DNA of 64,000 nucleotides from Beroe forskalii. Its lineage: Eukaryota; Ctenophora; Nuda; Beroida; Beroidae. The translations under genes were made by a program, and so were the position numbers. The notes under the pieces are model-generated. The model worked only from the letters and a program-made list of their open reading frames with translations, ran no database searches and was not told the origin of the DNA. The stretch spans positions 1 through 64,000 of the forward strand of contig WFMF01000056.1 in the NCBI GenBank assembly GCA_011033025.1, in the 5' to 3' direction. This document shows positions 1 to 24,034 of the stretch, one piece after another; the first letter of the stretch is position 1; every line of letters starts with the position of its first letter.

Positions 1-1590
1 CCAAAAATTGTGCTGCAGAACTTTCTGAGCCCATCACAAATATTTGGTCGAGTCCTATAGGCTAGGCATTGTCCCTAGTACTACAATGTATGTGACACCT
101 TATTTTAAGAGGGTGACAGAGTCAGAGTCAACTACAGGCCAGTGACTCTCACTTCACATGTTGTGAAGATATTTGAGCGTATCCTACACAAAGTAGTCGT
201 GGATTACCTTGAAGAAAATAACATCCTAAGTAGCAAGCAACATGGGTTCCGGTCTGGTAAAGCTGTCTCACGCAGATGTTAAGCCACTCGATGAGATCAT
301 TGAAGGTCTTACCCTTAGTAAGGACACTGATGCAATCTACTTGGACTATGCAAAAGCATTTGACAAAGTGGATCACCGGCTGCTACTTGAAAAGCTGAAA
401 CGGTATGGTTTCAGCCAGCAATTCATTGAATGGATCAAGTCATTCCTCTCCAACCGGCCTCAGGTGTAGTTCTAAATGGAGTCCATTCGTTCTTAGCCAT
501 CATCATAAGTGGTGTTCCCCAGGGAACCGTCTTAGCCCTATCCTTTTCATCATTTTCATAAATGATATGGAGAATGGCATCATACACTCCAAAATCAGTT
601 TCTTTGCTGATGACACACGTGTATCAAGCAGATATCTTCTGAACAGGATGTCCATCTGCTTCAAAGAGGATCTAGACTATGTCATTGACTGGTCGAAATC
701 CAACAATATGATGCTCCATGAAGACAAATTTGAACTCATAATCCATAAAAATAAGCCTAAATCAGCTATCTATGAGTTACCATTCATGCCAGAAGTCATG
801 TCATACAATGTCTCCACTGGGGAAACCATCACACCAGTTGAACAACTCAAAGACCTAGGTGTTATTGTTTCAGCATCCCTCTCTTGGCGCCCTCACCTGA
901 GTAGTATTGTCCAGCGAGCTCGCTCTGTTGCATCTTGGGTCCTTAGTGCTTTTAGAGTTAGGGATTCAACAACAATGGTAACGCTCTACAAGTCTCTTGT
1001 CCGCTGCCACTTAGAATACTGCTGTCCTCTTTGGCATCCGTCAGCAATCCAAGACATAAAGCTCATTGAAGGGGTACAGCGATCATTCACCTCTAAGATC
1101 AACGGTGTTCAACATCTCAATTACTGGCAGCGGCTTAAATGTCTTGGTCTCATGTCACTTCAACGCAGACGTGAGCGATACATCATAATCCAAATGTGGA
1201 AAATACTCCATGGCCTCTGTCAAAATGATGTTAAAGTACAGTTCTCAGCACCATCCCGTAATGGCATCAAGGCTAAGATCCCTAGTCTTTCGAGGAACAG
1301 CAGTCAGCATAATCAGTCCCTGTATGATTCTTTCTTCGCTGTGATCGGCCCAAAATTATGGAACTGCCTCCCTAGCAGCTTGCCACAAATAGCAGACCTG
1401 GAGCAGTTTAAGCAAAAATTGACAAATTTTTTGCTTACATTCCCAGACAACCCGCCAACGGGAGACTACACAACAGTGAATAATAATTCGCTGTTGGATT
1501 GGTGCAGGAACAAAGCAGAGGCGAATCTGCTAGGGCAGTCGCGGACACATGTGATGACCCAGTAGAAGTTCTACGAAACAGACGCAAGTA
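1..1590 (+). mobile_element. non-LTR retrotransposon (LINE, jockey/CR1-like) 3' fragment
   Basis: Translations match the reverse transcriptase and C-terminal part of a jockey/CR1-type LINE. Visible blocks are QHGFRSGK near 238, YLDYAKAFDKVDH near 340, SPILFIIFINDM near 535 and the catalytic FADD near 603. The last frame runs to a stop at 1565 and ends in the typical thumb/C-terminal region (YKSLVRCHLEYCCPLWHP near 990). The reading frame changes between about 240 and 480, so this copy is inactive. The 5' part lies outside the window. The 3' end carries short reiterations (AAGTAACAAGTAAGTAA, about 1584-1600), a usual LINE tail. The large duplication begins just after it and the LINE is absent from the right copy, so the LINE probably inserted into the left copy or allele. 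Confidence 0.85.
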
Positions 1591-1611
1591 ACAAGTAAGT
1601 AACCAGTCGCC

Positions 1612-1802
1612 CGATGCACCCTAAAATGCCTGCACCCTAAGCGCACCCTAGATAGCTAGATGCACCCTAAGTGCACCCTAAATGCACCCCTAACTACCCG
1701 GGCGTGCCCCATAAGCGCACCCTAAGTGCACCCCTTCAAATCAGTGTGCACCCTATACTAAATGCACCCTAAATGCACCCTAAATGCACCCTAAATGCAC
1801 CC
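1612..1802. repeat. degenerate TGCACCCTAA repeat at the edge of the duplication
   Basis: About fifteen imperfect copies of a 9-10-bp unit (GCACCCTAA, variants GCACCCTAG and GCACCCCTAA). The right copy has a shorter version at 26980-27150. The ACCCTAA core resembles the telomere hexamer. No gene is seen here. Confidence 0.8.
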
Positions 1803-1920
1803 AAAAGCTGTAAAGTGCTAATGTAAAGTTTCCATTTAAAGTTTGAAGAGGATTCTTTCGTTGTTCACTCAGTGGTTATCTTCACTTCTCAAAGCAATTG
1901 TAGACCTGATGTGAGATATC

Positions 1921-3025
1921 ATGTTCTACAAAGGCCAGCCATGGTCTCCCAGGATCTGTCTGATGTTCCTTCTCACAGGGTTTCAGTTCAGTGAGGGTAA
2001 GTTGCACATGCTGGAGTACTCATCTAATAGTACATGCTTTGATAAGGATCATCATCATCTTTATTCTTTGACAGCTGACGACGATAATCACATGATTTTC
2101 GAAAGCTCCTGATTTAAAGTTTATCGTATCATTTAAACGTTTTAACTTGCTCTCTAAGTTATTCTTTGAGGGTCTATTTTCCACCCCTTTGGCATATCTG
2201 GGTTAACAGAATTAAGACTAGAGTCTGGTGAATATGCCCGCACAGACCTTAAAAATTTTTATTACAGACAACCATAGGTGCTAGAAACGGATTTTTGCTC
2301 TATCTTCTGCCTCTTTGAGCATGACTGAATGAAAATTTTTCTATTTTTATTAGTTCGTTTATATGGCATGCTAAGTTGTGCTGCGTTTAGATCTTGAATA
2401 ATTAATGAACAGCACCGCGTGAGAACGGTTAAAAATTCATTTACATCCGTCAAGCGTGAAATGAGGAGTGCCGTGTAACATGATAGTTTAATGATGGGTA
2501 TCTTGACAAGTTACAACAATCAATCAATAACTCAAAACAGGTTCAAGTGGCGACTACACTCTCGATATAACCTGTGATGCTGAGCTAAAACTTTACATCC
2601 ATGGACATCCACTGACATATCTTCCCAAACAACGAGACTACGCTTTCCCTGATTCTGTAACATTTACTCCGGAAACACGTACTGTAATTGTAGCTAGGTG
2701 TCGCAGTAATCCAAAGAAAGCTACCAAAGGATTATTTGCATTGCTAAGTGATGATGAGAATTATAAAGTCATCATGACAACAGCAGAAACTAACAAATGG
2801 CGATGCTCATCTGAAGTTGATTCCACAGGATTTTACAAAAAAGATTTTCAGCACGACTGGAAGGAAGCAGTTATTGGTACCCAGACTGGAACTATTTATG
2901 GATATACCCGAGCCTGGATCTGGAATTCAGAGTTGGAAAGTAGGACAGCCTACTGTAGATACACCTTGAACAAAGTGTTCCCGAATAAAGGTCACCACCA
3001 CATCAAATCTAATAGTTTTATATAA
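1921..3025 (+). CDS. small secreted jelly-roll-like protein, left copy
   Basis: Two coding exons, 1921-1996 and 2541-3025, joined by GTAAGT at 1997 and CAAAACAG ending at 2540. They give 186 aa. Exon 1 encodes a signal-peptide-like start (MFYKGQPWSPRICLMFLL). Exon 2 encodes one beta-rich module with LKLYIHGH, TRTVIVARC, NKWRCSSEVDSTGFYKKDF, TRAWIW and a C-terminal YCRYTL. I recognise this layout from extracellular carbohydrate-binding-like modules of invertebrate secreted proteins, but I cannot name a family or ligand. The start codon is the only ATG that opens the signal peptide, and it is conserved in the right copy at 27265. The last 75 residues before the divergent tail are identical in both copies, while the first half of exon 2 has about eleven amino-acid differences. 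The frame is intact. Function is not known. Confidence 0.7.
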
Positions 3026-3912
3026 TTTTTGATATTATACTTTAACATGTCACGATTACTGGGTCAAAGGGTCAAAACCCTATGAGCTATTGCTGACTGA
3101 GATACGAGGAAATCTTCCGCTCATGATTTAAAAGTAATAAGCTATGAATGGAAAATTTGTTTTGACTGAAATTGTAAAGATAGCTGTAGTGAGATAGTAA
3201 TAAGTTGTAACCTAACGCAGATATTATGCCAATCACTTGGGTTTCAGTTAGAGAATGTAGTCTCAAGATGCCTAAAAAGAAGGACACTCCCAGAGAAATG
3301 TATGAAATAGTGAAGAATCAGATTAGCTGAACCCTCTGTTAGCTGCCATATCACACTCAGCTTTGGTAGAATGTAATTGACATTTGAATCACTGCTTCAC
3401 TCTTCTATTGGGGTGTCTGACTGTGACTCAAATGGATCAGCTTTTAATCTTTAATGTTATGATGAGCACGACACTTACTGAACCACACTGCCTTTTCTTT
3501 TCTGTGACATAAATTTTTCTGTTTTCCAGGAATATTTTTCAAATTGTAGATTTTCAGCCGGTTTATAGTAAACACAAATCCTGGAAAGTAACTTCTTCAG
3601 GGGTAAGGGGTCGGGGAGTGATCTATAGAAAGAACTTAAGAAGGGGTCTGATCTTCATTTAAACTTTCGAGCAGTACCTTTTCGCACCTTAGGTATGCCA
3701 CTTTCAACACCATCCACCCAGGGCTATAAAAGATGGGCTATAAAACAGCCCATCTTATTAATGTTGTGGGATTTATCAGGTCCCCCCCCCCCAAATAAGA
3801 TCAATTCTTCCTCACTGTTCAATATTCCATATTGTGATTTGCCTGTTGATTAGCACAATGTGTGGTGAACGAATAATTGTCACCTTCATTATGCTTCACA
3901 ATCTATGACTTG
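3026..3912. other. gap between secreted-protein gene and MTR
   Basis: No coding sequence recognised. It must hold the 3' end of the upstream gene and the promoter and 5' UTR of the left MTR copy. The same stretch in the right copy (28282-29378) carries an extra SINE-like insert. Confidence 0.6.
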
Positions 3913-15589
<11,677 letters not shown>

Positions 15590-16836
15590 GAGGGGTTTTG
15601 CTGCTAAATCCTTCTCAACGACCCTTTGAAAAACATACTCCGAAAAAACGTGTTCAATCCGTTTTCTTCAAGAATTCCTGACTAATATTCTCTGCAAATG
15701 AAAAAAGATCGTTACATGTGAGCAATAGTCAATTAACTGACCAATGAGAAACCTCAGTTTGTACATTAGAGTTCACCTAATCAGAGTGCGCGTGCGCTGC
15801 TCACTACGTGCGTGAAAAACTCAGGTCCTGGTTAAGGCAAGAATTTTAATTTCCCCATTTTCACATTTTAAATTCAAAACCCAAATTTTGGCCCCTAAAA
15901 TGGACTTCTTTGTTTAATTTCCCAGGCCCAAATATAACAAAAAAATGTTTTTTCCCTGTGACTCTTCAAGAGGATAAACCAAATAATGATGCTTTTAAAA
16001 GATTTTCCCCAAAGCCCAATTTTAGAGTATTTTCTGATTTTGATCATATCTAGGGGGGGGGCCCTTATTAAACTTACTAGTTTTTTTCAGAAATTTTATA
16101 GTCAGTTTGATAAACAAAAAAAATGCCTTTAAATTTGGCCTTTTTAATTTTTTTAAACCCCTAAAAACCCAATTTTGGACTCGAATTTTCCAAAATAAAA
16201 CTTTTTGTTTTTAAAAATTTTTTGTTCTGTATTGTTAATTTTATTTTCTCTTATTAATTTTTCTTTTTTGAGCAAAAAAGTTAATTGAATTTTGCATCAG
16301 TAATTTTTTTAATGATTTGTTGTTCAGTTTTTAATTTTGTAATTACAATCAAATCTGAGACCTGAAGATGTCGAAGAACGACGAAATTGATTGTCATTCA
16401 AGAACCACTTCGTTTACAATTGTATTTGTATCATTGAGTCAAAAAGAGAATAAATAAATTACACATCAATTGTAATCATGCGACCCTTATTCAAGGACCC
16501 AATCCGTGAAATCAGGAAACTTCATATCTTGAATTTTAATAAAGTTAATTTTTGGCAAAATGCGTTTTTAGTTTGGGCAGGCACTGTAATAACAGGCGAA
16601 ATTGTGAATTGGAAAATTCATAACTTCGGCTAGGAACAATATTTTTACATGGGCTAAAAACCTACTGTTAGCTGGCGTTATCCTCTATCAGAAACAACAA
16701 AAAACCGGGAATTTACCTCGGACCTGGCCCTATTAAATTGTCAACAAATTTATTTTCATTATTATTTTCATATAGTTATTATCTATAAATATCTATAAAT
16801 AAAAATGTGTAGGTATTGTAAAGATTCAACTTTCAG
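15590..16836. other. end of duplication and AT-rich repeat-derived stretch
   Basis: Homology with the right copy fades at about 15830-15850. The rest is AT-rich with A/T runs. About 16610-16735 is related to the right half of the TTAA MITE at 35491-36196 (shared ATAACTTCGGCTAGGAACAA, then CTCTATCAGAAACAAC). No gene is recognised before the U-box exon. Confidence 0.6.
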
Positions 16837-17034
16837 ATGATGACTGATCCAGTGGTTGCTGCTGATGGACACTCTTATGAAAGATCATTCATAGAACAGT
16901 GGCTAGTTTTAAATGACAGAAGTCCAATGAACAATACCAAGTTGCAGCACAAAAAACTTTTGCCAAATCATGCTCTAAAGAAGTGTATCATGGAATGGAA
17001 TGGACTGAAAGCTTTATTTTTGAATAATAAATAA
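16837..17034 (+). CDS. orphan terminal exon encoding most of a U-box
   Basis: An acceptor AACTTTCAG ends at 16836. The exon encodes 65 aa, MMTDPVVAADGHSYERSFIE then SPMNNTKL, PNHALKKCIMEW and a stop. This is the C-terminal two thirds of a U-box, the RING-like E2-binding fold of E3 ubiquitin ligases. The N-terminal part (usually CPIT) would be in a preceding exon. I do not find that exon between 15830 and 16836. It may be the last exon of a gene with distant upstream exons, perhaps displaced by the duplication, or a stranded fragment. Confidence 0.6.
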   Translation: MMTDPVVAADGHSYERSFIEQWLVLNDRSPMNNTKLQHKKLLPNHALKKCIMEWNGLKALFLNNK

Positions 17035-20000
17035 CAAATGAAAATTAGAAAAATGATCACAGTAGAGCTTCAGTACCAACCCTCAATCAATTATTGTAAA
17101 TAGAATTATTGGTATGGTTTTCTTCTTAAATAGGGTATCTAAATATTCTCTCAAATGATAATTTAAGCGCATAAGGTACCTATTAATTGAATCTTATCAT
17201 GCTCCAGAGTATTTTTTAAATTAAGCCCTTAATATTAAAAGATCAAAAGTTCAGTAATAGCTTTCAATATTTAGGGTTTGTTGTGCATACACTCATATAT
17301 GCAGGCCTGTAATTCCTGGGGGGACATGCCCCCCTCAGTTTTCTTGGTGAATTGCTTGACAAGTGTCAATATTCAATAAAAGAATCTATTTTTTTCTAAA
17401 TTTAGTCTGCGGTGGGCATGTCTGCCACTTTATGGCTTTATGAAATTTCCATGTCTCCTCCAATTTTTCTTTTCGATTTACAGCCCTGCGTACATGAATA
17501 GGCTGAATATTCACTAGATAAAGAATATAAAGATAAAATATATTATGCTAAATGAACTATTGATATCTTCTTCTGATTAATAGATTTAATAATAGTGACA
17601 CCCTTTTTGAAATGCAATTTGAGTACCTTCATATTTTAAATGACTGGGTACTTTATCAGTATGATGAACTCGCAGAAAATATAAACTAGAAAGCCCTGCG
17701 ACAGCAGGTGTTTATACGATTTAAATGTCGACAGTGAAGCTGAAGACATTTAAATGATTTAGAGGGTTAGGCAAAGCCGAGCACTCTGAATCATTTCTGC
17801 AGTGAGTTTGAGTGTCTAAAGTACTATAGTTGTCGAACAGAAGGAGAAAATCTTTGATTTTCGAGCTTTTAAATTAATCACTGAAAAACTGTTTTTAGAT
17901 CATAACTCTTCCTCTGGAACTCAAAAATGAATCTAATCTTCACTGAGTTGTTGCTTTTATCAAGCTCTAAATATCCTGAAAGTTTCATCAAGGATGCAAA
18001 TCAAAAGGATGCATAGTTTTGCTATCAAATGATTATCAAATTACACTGTATGTCATAACAAACATATGTTATAAACTGCACCTGCTACAATTAATACATT
18101 GACCGTTTAAATCGCTCTATACCTGTCGTGAGATAACTATATTATATTTCCTTGTATAGAATTATGTATTATAACAAGTAAAAGGTTATCTATTGATTAT
18201 GTAATAAAGTTTCAAACCCGTAGTGATGCCCCTTCAGTGTTTTCAATCAAATCTGTTATGTCACTGTTATGTTGTAATTTTATAACTACAATTACCATAA
18301 ATTTGAGAAATCTGATCAATATTGAATACTAGAGGTCCTTAAGTCAAAGTAAGATTTTTTTATTAAGATTTTTTATTAAGATTATTTGTTTTGTATTGAA
18401 TGGAGTATTTTTTACATTTTGATGTGGTAAGGTATAACATGTACATATATTGTGTTTATAAATTCGTGTTATTATATTTCTTTGATAATGCCTTGGAATA
18501 GGTCTCGTAATATGTGAACTATCCCTTATCTAATATTTTACAATAGGATTTCATATTATCTTATGTATGGTTAAATTAATTATAAATTAGTTAATATTAA
18601 TTGTCTATTCTTTTTGAATTTTAAATGTGGACATTGGATATAATGGATTTATTGAATTTATAAATAATTAGTATGAATAAACACTGAAACATTATTGGAT
18701 TGTTGTATTAAATTACTGTTACTCCTTTGACATTTCACTGTGTCTCAATATTACAACCGGTTTCATTAAAAATGAGTACTGCAGTTGATAAATTTAATCC
18801 GTTGAACATGAACAAGAATTGCGCATGCACCGACACAATTATTGTAGTTCCCGTAGGCCGTATGCAGGCGCTTAATTTCCCTCCCCCACGGTGCTTGATG
18901 TAACCTTAGCATCATAATAAGATAATACAAAACGCAGTCGTTTTAAATTAATAAGAGTAAGACTCTGAGTATGAATATTGTATTTGTTCCGATGCGGTGC
19001 AGCAACCACCGAGAATACGAATTGGCACGTGCCATTTCTTCTAAAATTCTCGCGTTCGTTGTTGTACTCAGTTCGTTGTAGATTTCGCGCCATTTTGTTG
19101 AATTGGTTTACGTTTCACATCAAATTGTGTCACCGTTTATTCACGCGATGTATTTTCTTGAATGTTTATACTAAGTTGATATCACTTTTTATATGATTTT
19201 CAAATTTCGTGCTTTTGTTTTCTGTTTCAATGCTGTCTCTTGTTCCAAAAAGCAATATTCGTCTTTCACAGCGAATAGTATTTCTAAACTTAGTCGAATC
19301 CAGCAGAAAGTCTAATAGTTATGCAGTTTGGAACTAAACCTAGTACAAAACCGAAGCCTTTTCCTCAAATCCACCACCCAACTCACACCTAAGATTTTAA
19401 CTTTTTAAGACACGAATTCTTCAACAGTCTAATTAAATTTAGAACTTATCATAATTTAGGAGTTCGAGCATGTGGCACGGATGGGCCAGATCAACCTATA
19501 AGATTTATACTTTTGACAACCGACAGCTCCATGAATTAAGAAATTCGTTATTTTGAAGATGTATGTGATATGGGGGGGGGGACGGACGGAGGGACGGAAG
19601 GTCGGAGGGACATTTTCGCGACTGATATTATAAAGGAGCAATCAGGGCACTTTCCAGAAATTACAGTAGTTGTATTGCAAAACTGGACCTGCTATGCACA
19701 TATCCTATTTCTCACCCTCCCAGACCACGATCTCTGCCAACCCTCTCATTTGCCTTTTTGTATACACAAAAAGGCCAATGGGGAGGGAAAAAATGATATT
19801 CGACCGACCTCTGCCACAGTTTCATGAAAGCAATCCATCTAAAATATATCCTAAAGTTATTCAAGTCTATTCAGTATTCTCTATTTTGATATTATCTTGA
19901 ATTTGAAGTACTGTAAAGAAAATGTCAAATTTTTCAAAAACTAAAGCACAACTTTTAGCAGTAGTAGTGCAATAGAAAGCACTCGCATAGAACTACACGT

Positions 20001-20389
20001 GCAATGTGCATGGTGCCTTCCTTTCTCTTGATATCATCATGGCAAGCTCAAATTTAATTGTGGATGGAAGCACAGACAAACATTTTTCACATTTCAATTT
20101 ACTTTATATTAAAGATTACCTCATCAATGGGTTGTTGAAATACCTGTTTTGTCTAACTTTCTAAGAATCCATAATGAAAAATCATGCCTATCAGCAATAT
20201 TCTTTTGATTGAAGGTTTTGATTCTAACTAATTTTCTGAAGATCCAATAGAAATATCCTTTTTCTAAATATATTTACTTTTACCCTAAACTGTTTTCCCT
20301 ACTTGTGGTGTCTTATTGTGTCATCTATTGGCTTATCTATTCAGTAGTAAGATTATAAAATAATTCATTTTTATGTAGGTTGCTCTAAG
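17035..20389. other. AT-rich intergenic stretch
   Basis: Apart from the likely GOT2 promoter and 5' UTR at its right end, I see no gene. Short open frames at 18872-19196 and 19456-19900 show no recognisable domain. An acceptor-like TTTTTATGTAG precedes the GOT2 start, so a 5' UTR intron is possible. Confidence 0.6.
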
Positions 20390-22299
20390 ATGTTAAGTAC
20401 AGCACTGAAAAGCACGGCCAGCCTCATGACCAGATCATTCTGGGCACATGTTCCCATGGGCCCTCCAGATCCAATTATTGGGGTGACTGAGGCTTTCAAC
20501 AGGGACACAAACCCTAATAAGATGAATGTGGGTGTGGGAGCGTACAGAGACGATTCAGGTAGGACATTTATATTTTACTTTGATACTTTATCTGCTAAGT
20601 TTTGATCTTTTAAAGATGTCACATATCGGATCATTTCAAATCCTGTCTGTACAGAGTACTACATCACTGCTCCACGATTTGTATTTCATTCTTCAGGAAA
20701 ACCCTTCGTGTTGCCGTCTGTTCGGGCTGCAGAGGAAAAGCTCTTAGCGCAGAACCTAAACCACGAATACCTACCCACACATGGGTGCCCTAATCTCCGA
20801 CAAGCTGCAAAGGTGCTCGCTTTTGGGGCAGATAGTGTTGCGATCAAGGAAAACCTTGTGGCATCCGCTCAAACAATATCAGGAACATTGGACCCACATA
20901 ACATATCGGTAGTCCCTATCAGTTATCACTCTATCAGAAGATACCAGGTGTATCATGAGTACACAAGTGGGATTATGTTCAACTTTTGAATGACTGTCAC
21001 ATAACTCGGCTGCCCTTTAATCAGGAACTGGTTCTCTAAGGATTGGTGGTGAGTTTCTCAACAAGTTCCACAGTTCTAAAGCTATCTACCTTCCCACGCC
21101 GAGCTGGGGAAACCACACACCCATCTTCAGGGACAGTGGGATTCAGCTTTTGCTTAGAAAGTAGACTCTAAGAACGAGATTAGACTCTTCGAGATAACAA
21201 GTGCTGTTACAGTACCTACTCAACTGATTTATTTAAAGAGCTGCTAGATTATTTTGAATTATTAATTGAATAGATCCCAATTTTCTCCCTTGTAAAACAA
21301 AAAAAGCTCATAGTATTTGTGCTTTTGTGTAACTGTAAGCTAATTGTGGCCCTATATCATACAGGGACAGCGGATTGGAAATAAGATCCTATGCTTACTA
21401 CAAGAAAGACACTAAGTCTCTGGACTTTGAGCGGATGCTGGAGAGCATTAGTGGGATAGAGGAGGGGGCCACTATTCTCCTGCATGCTTGTGCGCACAAC
21501 CCAACTGGAGTAGACCCTTCTCAGGAGCAGTGGAACGAGATATCACAGGTATCAGGCTATCATCCTGAATATTGGTCTCTGATTTAGTACAATACAATAA
21601 CGAGATATCATAGGTATCATTCTTCTTTATTGCTCACAGGAGATTGTATGAAGTGGTTTTGTTAAGTATCCCACCATTAACAGCGCCCCTCCCCTCCAGG
21701 CTATAAAAGCTCGCAATCTCCTTGTCTTTATTGACATGGCGTACCAAGGCTTCGCTAGCGGTTACCCTGAGAAGGACGCCTACGCAGTCCGCAAGTTTAC
21801 AGAGGACGGTCACCGCATCCTCCTCTCGCAGTCCTTCGCTAAGAACATGGGGGTGTACGGGCAGCGATGCGGTGCCTTCTCCATAGTGGGGGCTGATGCT
21901 GAGTCCGCTGCTGCTTTGGAGTCCCAGCTGAAGATAATAATCCGGCCCATGTACTCCTCCCCCGCCCTGCATGCTGCACGACTAGTAACTACCGTGCTGA
22001 CTGACCCGGACCTGCACTCCCAGTGGTCTGCTGATGTCAAAGGCATGGCAGACAGGATCATCGGGATGCGACACGCGCTCAAAGCAGGTCTACAGAGGGA
22101 GGGATCCACACACAACTGGGATCACCTGACTAACCAGATAGGGATGTTCTGCTTCACAGGCATGACACCTGGTCAGGTGGAGCAGCTGATAAGCGAGTAC
22201 AGTGTTTACCTGACCAAGGATGGGAGGATCTCCATTGCCGGGGTCAGCTCCAGAAATGTGGATTATTTGGCAAGTGCCATGCATGCTGTTACCAAGTAG
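20390..22299 (+). CDS. GOT2: mitochondrial aspartate aminotransferase
   Basis: Exons 20390-20558, 20697-20882, 21025-21130, 21365-21548 and 21700-22299 give 414 aa in one consistent frame; vertebrate GOT2 is about 430. The enzyme is a class I PLP transaminase that interconverts aspartate/2-oxoglutarate and oxaloacetate/glutamate, part of the malate-aspartate shuttle. The N-terminus is a Ser/Thr/Arg-rich presequence, then [12 protein letters not shown]. Motifs in order are [50 protein letters not shown] (Asp227 and Tyr230 at PLP) and SQSFAKNMG (Schiff-base Lys263). Introns 1 and 4 are GT-AG. At 20883 and 21131 the frame needs a donor, but the sequence reads GAACATTGG and GGACAGTGG, like the start of the following exon. 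A single base change (GA or GG to GT) would give good donors, so an assembly error is likely. It lies between the two MTR copies on the same strand. Confidence 0.95.
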
Positions 22300-22791
22300 A
22301 ATGTTTGGGTGGCACAGAGGGATGGGGCATGGTGAGTTAAGATCCAAGAAATGGGATGTCAATAGTTTGTCACATGAGCTGGGTTGCTGTAGCCATTAAG
22401 ACATCATTCAGAGAATTGGATGGAAATTGGAAGGATTGTTTGTAACATCGCTTTTTGCGTTGCAAAAAGTTTTAGACGTTTCGGTTTTTTGGTGACAGGC
22501 TTATCGGGCTGCAATGCTTTCATAATTTCAGATGAATGGAGGTATTTTTGCCAGTGCACCAGTCAGTTACCTTGATTCGCTCAATTTTAGATTTATCTTT
22601 CAAACATTGATAGGAAATCAAATTTTTATTTTTGAATATTGATCCTAGTTTTATCATGTTGGTAAGCCTTAATGATTGCTTTTGTAACACTTTGCATGAT
22701 TGATGTGACATTGATTCGATTGAAAAGCTGTTTTAGTGCTTTATAATATGTATAACAATTATGAAAACCATACCTATTATTTACTTTTTTA

Positions 22792-22797
22792 AATAAA
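22792..22797 (+). other. possible GOT2 polyadenylation signal
   Basis: AATAAA about 490 nt after the GOT2 stop, the best match downstream on the same strand. Confidence 0.4.
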
Positions 22798-22977
22798 ACA
22801 CAAAAATTTCATTGTGCAGCTTATCAAGAAAACGTTTAGACTCAAATAAGATAAAACTGAGTTATATTATCAATCAATCTTTCTTGCTTGAAATTCTATG
22901 TTTCGTATCTGGCATCTCCTGATGTATATCTCCTGATACAGTATTTGTTTCTAAAAACCACAGTATGCTGTATTTTA

Positions 22978-23330
22978 ATCTACCACAGTTCAGAGGACAT
23001 GGGACTACACGGCCCCCCTTAGTTTTCAAAAGGCCCCTCTAGAAAAATCTTAGGGGGGCCTTAACCCTAAGATTTTCTCAAAAATTTGACCATAGAAAGG
23101 AGGTGAAAATTTAGTTCATCAAGACGGAAATTTTCCTGAAATTTACCCTTTGTCAGGGTAAAATCAATGAATAAAACATGATTTTAGTACTTTTTATGCA
23201 AAATAGTGAAAATTATGGCTATGAAAATGAAAATTTGTATATGTAAATTTTGGCCCCCTGTAGTTTTCAAAAGGCCCCCCCTAGAAAAAATCTAGGGGGG
23301 GCCTCGGCCCCCCCTAGCTCGAAAAAGTGT
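22978..23330. repeat. C/G-rich inverted repeats
   Basis: TAGTTTTCAAAAGGCCCC, then CTAGAAAAA and a GGGGGGCC run, occurs at about 23019 and again at about 23262. Each can pair with its own GGGGGGCC. The two blocks enclose AT-rich sequence. It looks like a non-autonomous repeat; family unknown. Confidence 0.5.
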
Positions 23331-23848
23331 GTAATGGCATGTCAGAGGAGCTGTGATTTGATCAATTCATATCTTGTCTTCATATCTCTGCATTACCTTC
23401 CTCAGCCTGAAGTAACGCGTAATGTGCCTACTGCCTGCCCCGTGTGCGTGACTCCACTTCGTTAATCTAATTAATCACGGCTAAACCAGTTATCTCTGAG
23501 TGAAATAGGATACAGCCTCGTTAATAATAGCGGCGTTTTTGCAAGCCTCCAGTGAGTCTTGAATTATTGTAATTTAGTAATTTGTAGTTATTTCGGACTT
23601 TTCAAGGTCCTAAGTATCTATTGTTGTTCATTATCATATCAACAAATTACGTATTGTACCGGTCCGGTGGGAACTAAAGTTTTCAAAATTTCAGCGCATT
23701 GGTGAGTTTTAACTCTCGAATATTGAAAATTTGACTTCCCACTGGAATCTTGATTTAATTCTCTGCCGACAATATTCTTTCTAAACCATATATAGAAGAA
23801 ATAAATGCGCTTTGCAATAATAATCCGATAGCAATAATTCAATAAGAC

Positions 23849-24026
23849 CAGTGACGTAGCCAGAGGGTATGCAGACTATGCATTGCATACTCTGAAAATG
23901 TCCCTTGCATAGTCTCAAATTTTGCGAAAACATCTAATCATAGCTAATTAGGCTTAATTTTACTGCCTGATGCATACCCTAGAACCATTTTGCATACCCT
24001 GGCCTTGAACCCTAGCTACGTTACTG
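23849..24026. mobile_element. 178-bp hAT-type MITE
   Basis: Flanked by a perfect 8-bp duplication AATAAGAC (23841-23848 and 24027-24034). The ends are inverted repeats CAGTGACGTAGC and GCTACGTTACTG. The interior has further near-palindromes around TGCATACCCT and AGGGTATGCA. An 8-bp target duplication and CAGTG ends fit the hAT superfamily. It has no coding capacity. Confidence 0.88.
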
Positions 24027-24034
24027 AATAAGAC

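Noticed and set aside
19570-19900. Open frames of 76-85 codons between the U-box exon and GOT2
   Set aside because: No start context, domain or splice support; the sequence is AT-rich and both frames overlap.
20883-21364. GA-AG and GG-AG introns in GOT2 as real non-canonical introns
   Set aside because: All other introns are GT-AG, and the odd donors copy the next exon; a consensus error is simpler. Kept as a finding for checking.
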